In this document: positions 14,719 to 21,784 of the stretch, one piece after another
How positions within the stretch are numbered: position 1 is the stretch's first letter
How the letters are laid out: each line of letters begins with the position of its first letter
Position numbers and translations under genes: made by a program
Notes under the pieces: model-generated
Database searches by the model: none
Told to the model about the DNA's origin: nothing
The model's input: the letters and a program-made list of their open reading frames with translations, nothing else
Origin: JBDTNL01 sp039933785
GTDB taxonomy: Bacteria > Acidobacteriota > Thermoanaerobaculia > Multivoradales > JAGPDF01
Direction of reading: 5' to 3'
Length of the DNA stretch: 22,646 nucleotides
Assembly: GCA_039933785.1 (NCBI GenBank)
Contig: JBDTNL010000064.1
Location: 1-22,646, forward strand

Positions 14719-15848
14719 CGCACCGCATCTTGATCGCCGGGCTGGTGGCGGTGCTGACGTTTCAATCGTCGCCCTCCTCCGCACAGAAGGTCTATGTTGC
14801 CTTCGGCGACAGCATCACCTTCGGCTTTCCGGTTCCCGAGAGCTCCTACCCGACCCAGCTCCAGGCGCTGCTTACTTCTCGCGGCCTCACTGACGTCGTT
14901 CGCAACGAGGGTCTGAGCAACGAGACCGCGGCCGAGGGCGTCTCGCGCATCAATAGCGCCCTGCACGTTGGCGACACCACGCTGCTGTTGATGGAAGGCA
15001 CCAACGATATCAAGGCCAAGGTCTCGGTCGAGACCATCGCCTTCAGCCTCGACCAGATCGCCAAGAAGGCCGAGGCGCGCGGCCTGACCGTCGTGCACGC
15101 CCCCGTCATTCCTCGCATGCCAAGCGCCGGCACGGACGGCACCAACGCGATCAGCACCGCGCTCGCCGCGTCGGTTCGCGAGCTCGCCTGGAGCTCGACA
15201 CGCCGGCTGGCCGATCCCTTCGAGGTCTACATCACGACCAGCGACGTGTTCAACAAGTACTACTCTGGCGGCACCGACAGGCTGCATCCCAACGCCGCGG
15301 GTTACGCGCGCATGGCGGAGACCTTTCGCGACGTCCTGGTGGGCCTGGATACCGTGCCGCCCGTGCCGGGTGCGTTCAGCCCCGCGGGCGAATCAACCGG
15401 CGTGCCGGGCCTGGGGCCCTTCACTGCCGTGCTCTATGACTTCGGGCAGGGCATCGACCTCGCCAAGGCCACCCTCCTGCTCAACGGGGTGGCGGTGCCG
15501 ACGACGCAGACTGGCGACACCAAGAAGCTCACGCTCACTCACATTCCGACGATCGCCCTGCACGGCGCCTTCACCCTCGCGGTGAGGGCGAGCGACCTCA
15601 ACGTTCCTGCCAACGCTTCGGATCACGTCCTGGGGACCTTCATCACCGAAGGCACCACGTTCCTGCCCGGCGACCTCAATCGCGATGGCCGGGTCGATGG
15701 CGTCGATCTGGTGAGGATGGGTGTGGCGTTCGGCGCCCGGAAGGGCGATCCACGATTCTTCGCCCCCGCCGATGTCAACGGCGACAACCTCGTCGACGGC
15801 CTCGACTTCGCGATCCTGGCCTCGAACTTCGGCCGCTCGTCGTTCTAG
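14715..15848 (+). CDS. Secreted SGNH/GDSL hydrolase with C-terminal dockerin
   Basis: A 377-residue protein from the TTG that overlaps the previous stop (TTGA), with GGAG 9 nt upstream. This start gives a clean signal peptide, while the frame stays open further upstream without meaning. The esterase domain shows the SGNH blocks: FGDSI with Ser33, NEG with Gly66, EGTND with Asn97, and DRLHP with Asp188/His191. A linker Ig-like beta region (about 213-310) follows. The last 60 residues are a type I dockerin: two calcium loops DLNRDGRVDGVD (320-331) and DVNGDNLVDGLD (353-364). Family members deacetylate or de-esterify carbohydrates or lipids outside the cell. The dockerin implies docking to a cohesin, none of which is in this window; stand-alone dockerins are also known outside cellulosomes. 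Confidence 0.88.
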   Translation: MTHRILIAGLVAVLTFQSSPSSAQKVYVAFGDSITFGFPVPESSYPTQLQALLTSRGLTDVVRNEGLSNETAAEGVSRINSALHVGDTTLLLMEGTNDIKAKVSVETIAFSLDQIAKKAEARGLTVVHAPVIPRMPSAGTDGTNAISTALAASVRELAWSSTRRLADPFEVYITTSDVFNKYYSGGTDRLHPNAAGYARMAETFRDVLVGLDTVPPVPGAFSPAGESTGVPGLGPFTAVLYDFGQGIDLAKATLLLNGVAVPTTQTGDTKKLTLTHIPTIALHGAFTLAVRASDLNVPANASDHVLGTFITEGTTFLPGDLNRDGRVDGVDLVRMGVAFGARKGDPRFFAPADVNGDNLVDGLDFAILASNFGRSSF

Positions 15849-15854
15849 CGCCGA

Positions 15855-15867
15855 GCGCTGCAAGCGC
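15855..15867. terminator. Short hairpin between convergent genes
   Basis: GCGCT-GCA-AGCGC: a perfect 5-bp stem with a 3-nt loop in the 25-nt space between the GDSL-dockerin stop and the stop of the phosphorylase gene. No T-run follows on either strand, so intrinsic termination is doubtful. Confidence 0.25.
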
Positions 15868-15873
15868 GCCGGA

Positions 15874-17148
15874 TCAACCGCGCTCGATCAACTCAGGCGC
15901 GCTGGCGTAGTCGCCCACCTCGAAACAGCCAGCGATGCCAGCCTCGAAGTCAGCGTCCCGGTGGCGCGCGTGGATCTCGCACAGGATGTCGCCGGACTGC
16001 ACCGCGTCACCGATCTTCACCGGACACCGCAGCGCGATCCCATAGTCGATCCCCTTCCCGCGGCCATCGGCTCCCGAGGCCTGGGCAAACAGCACGCCAA
16101 GCTGGTGGGTCGCCACCGCGGCCAGCACTCCAGAACGCGGCGCGAGGATGGGAATGCGCTCCGCGGCCAGCCTCAAATCCGGCCGCCGCAGCCACTCGGA
16201 CGAGGCTCCCTGCGCCTCTGCCCAGCGATCGAAGCGCTCGCGAGCCGCGCCGCTCGAAATTGCCGTCTCGAAAGCTCCGCCCGCGACCTCGCGACCGACG
16301 AGCCGTGCGGCCTCCTCGGCGAGGACGAACGTCACCGCCATCAGGTCGCCAGGACCTCGGCCCTCGAGCGCCGCCAAGCTCTCGGCGACTTCTGCCGTGT
16401 GCCCTACCCACTGACCGAGCGGCTGGCTCATGTCGGTGATCACCGCCTTGGCCGGGCGGCCGAGAGCAAGACTCGTCTCGACCAGGGCGCTGGCGAGATC
16501 GGCGGCATCGCTGCGCTTCGGCAGAAACGCGCCGCTGCCGGTCTTGACGTCGAACACGATGGCCTGGGCGCCCGCCGCCAGCTTTTTCGACAGGATGCTC
16601 GCCACAATGAGAGGCAGCGACCCGATGGTCGCCGTGCGGTGACGTAGCGCGTAGAGGCGACGATCGGCCGGCGCGACCGCCGCTGTGGCGATCCCGATGG
16701 CCATGCCGGTGCGGCGCAAGAGCTCCAGCGTGCGCGTCCGGTCGAGCGCCAGATCCAGCCCGGGGATGCTTTCGAGCTTGTCCGCCGTGCCGCCGGTGTG
16801 CCCGAGGCTGCGGCCGGTGAGCATCGCCACCGGCACGTCGCAGGCCGCGAGGAGCGGCGCCAGGATCAAGGAAACCTTGTCGCCGACGCCACCCGTCGAG
16901 TGCTTGTCGACCACTCCCGGGAAAGCGGCCGCGAGATCCCACTGCTCGCCCGACGCGAGCATCGAGCGCGTGAGCTCGCCGGTCTCCTCGACCGAGAGCC
17001 CCTGAAGAGCGACGGCCATGAGAAACGCCCCGAGCTCGGCATCGCCCCACGAACCGTCGGAGGCGCCGGCGACCAGCGCGGCGATTTCCTGTGGGTCGAG
17101 GGTCTGGCCAGCGCGCTTGCGCTCGAGAACGGTGAAGGGCGAGATCAC
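15874..17148 (-). CDS. Thymidine / pyrimidine-nucleoside phosphorylase
   Basis: This enzyme splits thymidine or other pyrimidine nucleosides with phosphate, giving base and (deoxy)ribose 1-phosphate for salvage. The 424-residue protein has the family order: N-terminal alpha domain, phosphate-binding DKHSTGGVGDKVSL (81-94), the signature TGRSLGHTGGTADKLE (111-126), the VFDVKTGSGAF segment and a C-terminal alpha/beta domain. Length fits DeoA/Pdp. Sequence alone does not separate thymidine-specific DeoA from broad Pdp, so I give no symbol. The start is GTG, 33 nt downstream of the TPR-protein stop, where a run of seven A (minus strand) lies. It is likely cotranscribed with the TPR gene. The 3' end faces the GDSL gene. 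Confidence 0.93.
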   Translation of the reverse strand: MISPFTVLERKRAGQTLDPQEIAALVAGASDGSWGDAELGAFLMAVALQGLSVEETGELTRSMLASGEQWDLAAAFPGVVDKHSTGGVGDKVSLILAPLLAACDVPVAMLTGRSLGHTGGTADKLESIPGLDLALDRTRTLELLRRTGMAIGIATAAVAPADRRLYALRHRTATIGSLPLIVASILSKKLAAGAQAIVFDVKTGSGAFLPKRSDAADLASALVETSLALGRPAKAVITDMSQPLGQWVGHTAEVAESLAALEGRGPGDLMAVTFVLAEEAARLVGREVAGGAFETAISSGAARERFDRWAEAQGASSEWLRRPDLRLAAERIPILAPRSGVLAAVATHQLGVLFAQASGADGRGKGIDYGIALRCPVKIGDAVQSGDILCEIHARHRDADFEAGIAGCFEVGDYASAPELIERG

Positions 17149-17181
17149 GGTCCGCCGCTGCGTTTTTTTGAGGTTAGGCGT

Positions 17182-17919
17182 CTAGAGATTGCGCGCCAAG
17201 TTGGCGGCCGTGCTGCTCTTCTGCGCCTCGGCGAAATACGGCGACCGCGGGAACTCGTCCGCGATGCGCTGCCAGGCCTGTCTGGCCTCGTCGGCCTTGC
17301 CCTGCTGCTCGAGCGTCTTGGCAAGCTCATACAGCAGCGTGTCGAGCGGCGCCGCATGATCCGGGTCGGCGATCAGGCGCTTGAGCTCGGTCACCACTGC
17401 ATCGGTCTTGCCTTGCGAACGATCCAAGCGCACCAGGTCGAGTTGCAACGAGGCGGCCAGCATGTCGCGCGGATGATCCTTCACGTACGCCTGCCAGAGC
17501 TCCCGAGCGTGGTCGGTCTGGCCCTGCTGGATGGCGATCGAAGCGAGATAGAGCTTGCCGACATCGGCCGCGGTCGAGCCTGCGTGCTCCTTGACCAGCG
17601 CCTCGAAGAGCTCCTGTGCCCGCTTGCGGCGCGCATCCTCGCTCACGAAGGTCGGCGCGTCGACGTCCAAGGGCTTCGGAGACGCGACATCGATCCCGGC
17701 TCCCCAGACTCGCATCGCCCCGGCGAGCGCGTCATTCGCGCTGTAGCGCACGCTGGCGCGCCAGGCATAGACGCCCCACGCGGCGAGGGCTACCGCGACC
17801 ACGGCGGTCCCCGCCATGACCATGGTCCGGACGTGACTCTGGGTATATTCAACGCCCTTCTCGAGCGTCTCCATGAACTCGTCGCGGCGAAGATCCTTGC
17901 GGGCAATGCGTTCGTTCAT
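17182..17919 (-). CDS. Membrane-anchored TPR protein (YfgM-like)
   Basis: A 245-residue protein with a charged cytoplasmic N-terminus, one transmembrane segment (about residues 34-52) and an extracytoplasmic alpha-helical part. Helical pairs resembling tetratricopeptide repeats include LYLASIAIQQGQTDHARELW (about 123-142) and ELAKTLEQQGKADEARQAW (about 198-216). The second has the YxxAxxLxxxGxxxxAxxxW spacing of a TPR. The topology and size resemble YfgM, a SecYEG-associated periplasmic chaperone-like protein, but TPR similarity is unspecific and that role is inferred. The ATG has GAGG 5 nt upstream. A promoter-like pair lies in the upstream gap. The next gene is the pyrimidine-nucleoside phosphorylase, with no obvious functional tie. 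Confidence 0.75.
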   Translation of the reverse strand: MNERIARKDLRRDEFMETLEKGVEYTQSHVRTMVMAGTAVVAVALAAWGVYAWRASVRYSANDALAGAMRVWGAGIDVASPKPLDVDAPTFVSEDARRKRAQELFEALVKEHAGSTAADVGKLYLASIAIQQGQTDHARELWQAYVKDHPRDMLAASLQLDLVRLDRSQGKTDAVVTELKRLIADPDHAAPLDTLLYELAKTLEQQGKADEARQAWQRIADEFPRSPYFAEAQKSSTAANLARNL

Positions 17920-17972
17920 CGTGTCCTCAGCCTGTGATGGGTAGTCCGTGCCGGTGCGGCAGGCGACACGTA

Positions 17973-18001
17973 ACTCTATGACAGTGCCCGCCTTTCGACA
18001 A
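17973..18001 (-). promoter_or_regulatory. Sigma-70-like promoter for the TPR gene
   Basis: The minus strand reads TTGTCG (17996-18001, 4/6) - 17 nt - TAGAGT (17973-17978, 4/6). The predicted start would be near 17966, leaving a leader of about 47 nt with a Shine-Dalgarno. Spacing is ideal; the hexamers are moderate. Confidence 0.4.
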
Positions 18002-18004
18002 TGC

Positions 18005-18658
18005 TCAGCGGCCCGGCGCGGTCGCCACCCAGAGGACGGCTCGCGCCTCGCGGAGCTCCTCCACGGCGAAGCCCGCGCGCTTCAGCCGGCGGGAAAAACC
18101 GGGGTCAAAGCCCGCGCCCCAGACCGCGAGCACTCCACCCGGACGCAAAGCCTCCAGCGTTCGGACCAATCCCGACTCACTGTAGAGCCAGCGGTTGCCC
18201 GGCGCGCTCAGTGGATCGGGGCCGTTGTCGACGTCGAGCACGATGGCGTCGTAGGCCCGCGACTCGCGCTCGAGCAACCGCGCCACATCGATCAACCGAA
18301 CCGTGACTCGCGGATCACGGAGCGGGTGCCCCGCAAGGCCGCCCAGCGGGTCGCGGTTCCAGCGCTCGACTGCCGGAATCAGCTCGGCGACCACCACCCT
18401 GCCCGCGGGTCCGAGGCTCCGAAGCACCGCGGCCAGGGTAAAACCCATTCCCAGTCCGCCCAGGAGAACGGCCGCGGATGGACGCTTCGCAATGCGCTCG
18501 CAGGCCAAGCGCCCGAGCTCGTCCTCGGAGGCATGGGCGCGGCTGCTCATGAGCTCGAAGCCCGCGACGCGGATCGAGAACTCATCCCCCCGGCGATACA
18601 GACAGATCTCGGCGCCGCCCTCGACCGCGGCACGATCCAGCAATAGCCAAGGCTTCAT
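18005..18658 (-). CDS. Spermidine-synthase-like SAM-binding protein
   Basis: A 217-residue class I Rossmann methyltransferase-fold protein. The glycine motif LLGGLGMGFTL and acidic strand end VVVAELIP, followed by VERWNRDPL, match the spermidine synthase group. The DVDNGPDPL stretch and LRPGGVLAVW complete the fold. It is shorter than true spermidine synthases and lacks their full N-terminal beta domain, so polyamine synthesis is unlikely to be proven by this similarity. I place the start at MKPWLLLDRA, where the homologous group usually begins. An upstream ATG at 18754 would add 32 residues of low-complexity sequence. There is no clear Shine-Dalgarno; CAGATT lies 9 nt before the ATG on the coding strand. 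It ends 85 nt before the TPR gene on the same strand. Confidence 0.7.
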   Translation of the reverse strand: MKPWLLLDRAAVEGGAEICLYRRGDEFSIRVAGFELMSSRAHASEDELGRLACERIAKRPSAAVLLGGLGMGFTLAAVLRSLGPAGRVVVAELIPAVERWNRDPLGGLAGHPLRDPRVTVRLIDVARLLERESRAYDAIVLDVDNGPDPLSAPGNRWLYSESGLVRTLEALRPGGVLAVWGAGFDPGFSRRLKRAGFAVEELREARAVLWVATAPGR

Positions 18659-18865
18659 CGCGAGAGGAATCTGCCACCGGTCATGGTCTCGATGCAAACC
18701 CGGCTGCGCAAGGGTCTCGAGGCCGGGTCCGCGCGGCAGACCGTCGCGAGTCACTCACGACGGAGCCGTAGCGCGTCTTGATCCTCGTTTGTAGAAATCG
18801 CATCGCCGTTCGACGGCTGCAGCGGCCAATTCCTCCCTTTTCCTCTGCGCTGAGGATTTCGGCGT

Positions 18866-18881
18866 CGGCATTGCGCTTGCA
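18866..18881 (+). promoter_or_regulatory. Sigma-54-like (-24/-12) promoter
   Basis: CGGCAT-N5-TTGCA matches the TGGCAC-N5-TTGCW consensus at 9 of 11 fixed positions, with the invariant GG and GC at exact spacing. The predicted start near 18892 gives a leader of about 50 nt before the ATG at 18943. An ordinary -35/-10 pair is not obvious here. An enhancer-binding activator and rpoN would be needed; neither is in the window. Confidence 0.45.
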
Positions 18882-18928
18882 CCTGGTAGATGGTCAGCAC
18901 CGCCGGGAATGAACCCTCGCGGCAAGCG

Positions 18929-18934
18929 AAGGAG
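18929..18934 (+). promoter_or_regulatory. Shine-Dalgarno of the sortase-substrate gene
   Basis: AAGGAG, 8 nt before the ATG at 18943. It confirms this start, which also places the signal peptide at the N-terminus. Confidence 0.7.
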
Positions 18935-18942
18935 AACGCCCC

Positions 18943-19491
18943 ATGACGTACCGCAGAATTCTTCTCACCGCGACGATGGTCGGTTTGCTGCCGGCTGCCG
19001 CGGCCTTGGCGCAGGCCACCAACCCCACGGGCTCGACCACCCCGCCGCCGGCGGACAGTACGGTTCTCGTGCCGGCGACGGCCGCGCCGTCAACGATCAC
19101 TGTCACCGGCCAGGTCGTTTCCACCACCTCGACGGAGGTCGTCATGCAGACCGATGCCGGGCAACGACTGACCCTCGCCACCGACTCCGCGACCTCCATG
19201 CCGGCGCTCACCGCGGGCGATCGGGTCAGCGCGCGCTACTCGACCCTGCTGAACGGTTCGTATCACGCCGAGGGCATCGCGTTGTCGACCACTGGCGCGA
19301 GCAGCGCGGCGAGCGATAGCTATGCCACGTCGCCTTCCACCTCGTCGTCCGCGACGACCGACACGCGCCCGAGCGCTTCCAAAAAGGCGTCCATGCCGAA
19401 GACCGCGAGCTCGCTGCCGCTCGTCACACTGATTGGTTTGATCGCCGGCCTTGGCGCCGCCGCGCTTCATCGCAAGCAGCGCAACGCGTAG
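18943..19491 (+). CDS. Exported protein with C-terminal MPKTAS sorting signal
   Basis: A 182-residue protein. It has a signal peptide (residues 1-23, ALAQA cleavage) and a Thr/Pro-rich stretch. A small beta domain follows (about 50-115), of the type GxVVSTTSTEVVMQTDAGQRLTL...LTAGDRVSARY, like an OB-type barrel. Then comes a Ser/Thr/Ala-rich linker (117-148), MPKTAS at 151-156, a hydrophobic segment (157-175) and a basic tail HRKQR. The motif, membrane segment and positive tail form a classic sortase sorting signal, with MPKTA in place of LPXTG. The sortase gene follows 21 nt downstream, so this is very likely its substrate. The linker may also be a stalk or glycosylation region. The ligand or role of the exposed domain is unknown. 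Confidence 0.82.
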   Translation: MTYRRILLTATMVGLLPAAAALAQATNPTGSTTPPPADSTVLVPATAAPSTITVTGQVVSTTSTEVVMQTDAGQRLTLATDSATSMPALTAGDRVSARYSTLLNGSYHAEGIALSTTGASSAASDSYATSPSTSSSATTDTRPSASKKASMPKTASSLPLVTLIGLIAGLGAAALHRKQRNA

Positions 19492-19512
19492 ACGACGAAC
19501 CCAACGCCCTCC

Positions 19513-20145
19513 ATGGCAATCGTCGTTTCATCCGGCCCTCCGCTTCCGTCGGTGGGCCGTTTCTCTCTCCGCACGCTGCTCGAGTTGGCGTTGCTCGCCA
19601 CGTTCGTTGGCTGTCTGGGCTTCGTGGCCTATGTCGCCATGGAAGAACGAACCTTTCAGGCCGATCAACGGGCGGGCTTCGAGGCGTTGCTGGCTCGAAG
19701 CCTTCGAGAACCACGCGTCCCCGAGCTCGCCGGACGCACGGTTCGTCCAGCAGTCGGCGCGCCGGTCGGCTATCTCCAGATTCCAAATGCAGGCATCGCC
19801 GTCATGGTCACGGCCGGCGACGACAATGCCACGCTCCGCCACTCGGTCGGATGGTTGACGGAAACAGCGCTTCCGGGCGAACCCGGCAATGCAGTCCTCG
19901 CCGGGCACCGCGACACGTTCTTTCGCGGCCTCGAGGATCTGCGCCAGAACGATCCCATTTGGATTACCACCGCACGCGGCAGGTTGGAGTATCGAGTCGC
20001 CGGGATGGAGATCGTCGATCCTTCACGTCTCGACGTGCTCGCGCCGACGGGCACGCGTACGCTGACGCTCGTCACCTGTTACCCATTCCACTACATCGGT
20101 GCGGCGCCGCAGCGCTACATCGTCCGCGCGAAACAGGTGTCTTGA
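19513..20145 (+). CDS. Class D-like sortase
   Basis: A 210-residue sortase: a cysteine transpeptidase that cuts a sorting motif and joins the substrate to an amine-bearing acceptor outside the cytoplasm. It has an N-terminal transmembrane anchor (about 22-42) and the catalytic beta barrel. The triad is visible: His132 in LAGHRDTFF, Cys189 in TLVTCYPF and Arg201 in PQRYIVRA. The TLxTC form and spacing fit class D-type sortases, which occur also in Gram-negative genomes. It begins 21 nt after the substrate gene stop with no good Shine-Dalgarno, so translation probably depends on coupling. An internal ATG (19639) would remove the anchor and is unlikely. The acceptor in an outer-membrane bacterium is unknown. 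The gene is convergent with the pseudocaspase gene. Confidence 0.92.
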   Translation: MAIVVSSGPPLPSVGRFSLRTLLELALLATFVGCLGFVAYVAMEERTFQADQRAGFEALLARSLREPRVPELAGRTVRPAVGAPVGYLQIPNAGIAVMVTAGDDNATLRHSVGWLTETALPGEPGNAVLAGHRDTFFRGLEDLRQNDPIWITTARGRLEYRVAGMEIVDPSRLDVLAPTGTRTLTLVTCYPFHYIGAAPQRYIVRAKQVS

Positions 20146-20158
20146 GGCAGGCCCTGCC
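20146..20158. terminator. Short hairpin between convergent sortase and pseudocaspase genes
   Basis: GGCAG-GCC-CTGCC: a perfect 5-bp stem with a 3-nt loop, directly after the sortase stop in a 22-nt gap. There is no T-run on either strand, so it is only a weak terminator candidate. Confidence 0.25.
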
Positions 20159-20167
20159 CCTGAAGGT

Positions 20168-21766
20168 CTAGTGACCGCGCACGACGAAGAAGAATTCCGC
20201 TCCGCCCTGATGACTGGCCCAGCGCAGGGGAGCGAATTGAGGCACCGTTGCCGCGGCGCAGGACTCGGCGAGCCGGGTGGCGATGCGACGCTGGAGAGCG
20301 GACGCTTCGAGAACCGGCCCGCCCTCGGCCAGAGCGTCGACGAAGGCCTTGCCGAAGGACTCGCAAGCTGGATTCGCGGCGGCCGCGGCATTGACGGGCG
20401 CTTCGCCCGCGGTCAGCACAAGGCGACTGCGTTTGGCGAGCGTTTGCCGGACGAAGGAGAGCTGACCCTCGGGCGTCGCACCGCGCGGCAGCTGCGCCAA
20501 CGCGGAGCGCGTGAGGAGCGCGGGAAAGGCGGCGTTCGCCACCACCAGGGCGTGCTTGGCGGGGATGAGATCCAGGTGATCGCTGATCACGTCGAGCGAA
20601 ATCCAGTTGGCACGACTGTCCGCCTCGGCGTCGACCGGTAGCCACCAGCCGCGCTGGCTCGCGCTTTCTTCCTGGCTCCGGCCGGCGTAATAGACCAGCA
20701 GGTTGTACTTCTCGTTGAGCGATTCTCGGAGCTCGTTGAACGCGGTCATGATCTGGTAGCGCGTGGCGTCGACTAGAACTCGAACCTTGAAGCCGTAGCG
20801 CCTCTCGAGCACCGCCGCGACGTCCTTCGCCTCGCCCGGAGCCGCAGGCATACCGGGGAGATGGGCGTAGCTCCCGTTGCCAATCAGCAAGGCGTAGTAG
20901 GGCCCGAAGTCGAGCTTCGCCGCGGACGACGGTGCCGCCGTAGTCTGGCTGGCGTTGGCGACCAGCTGAGCTTCGAGCTGGGCGACGCGCGCGCGTTGCG
21001 CCTTCATCGCCTGGCCGAGCGCCGCGAGCTTCGCCTCTGCGGCGTCGCGTTCGCGGTTGTCGGGCGGCACCACTGCCTTGGCCCGGAGGTCGAGCTCGAG
21101 CACCTGGCGCTCGAGCGCGTCGATCTCGGTCTGCTTGCCGCGCAACTCGATCTGGGCCGCGCGCAACTGCTCCACCTCGGACGCGGGCATGAGCACGACG
21201 TTCTCTGCGAGGCCGGCGGATTTCCTGTACCACTTCATCGCCGCGACGGAATCGGGGTCGACGCCAAGACCCTTTTCGTAGAGGTATCCCAGGCTCACCT
21301 CGGCCGCGACATAGCTCTGCTCGGCGGCCTTGCGGTACCACATCGCCGCTTGCGCATAGTCGGGCGCCGAGGCGCCGAGCCCCTTCTCGTACATCCGCCC
21401 GAGGTAGTACTGCGCCTCGGCCGAGCCCTCGTCCGCCGAGGCTTGCCAGACCGCACGAGACGTCTGGTAGCTCGCCCGATCGTAGGCCGTGTACTCGCCG
21501 CCGCGGATCGCGCAGTCGAGCGCGGTCGTACGCACGGGCTGGCGAGGCGCCAGGTAGTTGGTATTGCGACCGAGGCGGCGGATCTTCGCTGGGAGCGCGC
21601 AGTCGACGACCAGGTAGCTGTCCGAGTCGTTGGCGCTCGGAGCGGCGTGGGTGGAGGACGTTGCATCGGGAGCCGCCCCGCGGCCTTGGTTCGCTACCAG
21701 CAAGGCGGCGACCAGGGCTACTCCGCTCACCGGACCCCATCGGCGAATCCACCGCTCAGCACGCAT
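20168..21766 (-). CDS. Pseudocaspase with Sel1 repeats and coiled coil
   Basis: A 532-residue exported or membrane-anchored protein. It has an N-terminal hydrophobic segment (about 12-25), two Sel1-like repeats (about 113-148 and 149-185; AQYYLGRMYEKGLG and VSLGYLYEKGLGVD), a charged coiled coil (about 195-270) and a C-terminal caspase-like p20 fold starting YYALLIGNGSY. Aligned with the neighbouring caspase, YYAGHG has become YYAGRS (Arg363 for the catalytic His) and VVADSCYSG has become VVANAAFPA (Ala413 for the catalytic Cys, and Asn for the Asp). It therefore cannot act as a cysteine protease, yet the frame is intact and the fold conserved. Both proteins end with a similar EFFFV motif. 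It starts 18 nt after the active caspase stop with GGGAG 7 nt before the ATG, so the two are probably one transcript. A regulatory, scaffold or substrate-presenting role is inferred. Confidence 0.85.
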   Translation of the reverse strand: MRAERWIRRWGPVSGVALVAALLVANQGRGAAPDATSSTHAAPSANDSDSYLVVDCALPAKIRRLGRNTNYLAPRQPVRTTALDCAIRGGEYTAYDRASYQTSRAVWQASADEGSAEAQYYLGRMYEKGLGASAPDYAQAAMWYRKAAEQSYVAAEVSLGYLYEKGLGVDPDSVAAMKWYRKSAGLAENVVLMPASEVEQLRAAQIELRGKQTEIDALERQVLELDLRAKAVVPPDNRERDAAEAKLAALGQAMKAQRARVAQLEAQLVANASQTTAAPSSAAKLDFGPYYALLIGNGSYAHLPGMPAAPGEAKDVAAVLERRYGFKVRVLVDATRYQIMTAFNELRESLNEKYNLLVYYAGRSQEESASQRGWWLPVDAEADSRANWISLDVISDHLDLIPAKHALVVANAAFPALLTRSALAQLPRGATPEGQLSFVRQTLAKRSRLVLTAGEAPVNAAAAANPACESFGKAFVDALAEGGPVLEASALQRRIATRLAESCAAATVPQFAPLRWASHQGGAEFFFVVRGH

Positions 21767-21773
21767 CGCGCGA

Positions 21774-21778
21774 CTCCC
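21774..21778 (-). promoter_or_regulatory. Shine-Dalgarno of the pseudocaspase
   Basis: GGGAG on the minus strand, 7 nt before the ATG and inside the 18-nt gap after the active caspase. It supports cotranscription with independent initiation. Confidence 0.6.
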
Positions 21779-21784
21779 GTTTCT

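Larger units (their letters stand above)
18659..18942. other. 284-nt divergent intergenic region
   Basis: The longest gap in the window. It lies between the methyltransferase-like gene and the sortase-substrate gene. I see no tRNA, small ORF or repeat in it; the recognisable elements are the sigma-54-like site and the Shine-Dalgarno near its right end. Confidence 0.6.

Noticed and set aside
18659..18942. tRNA or small RNA gene in the largest gap
   Set aside because: No T-loop-like GGTTCRANTCC sequence, acceptor stem pairing or terminator-like hairpin was found by eye on either strand.
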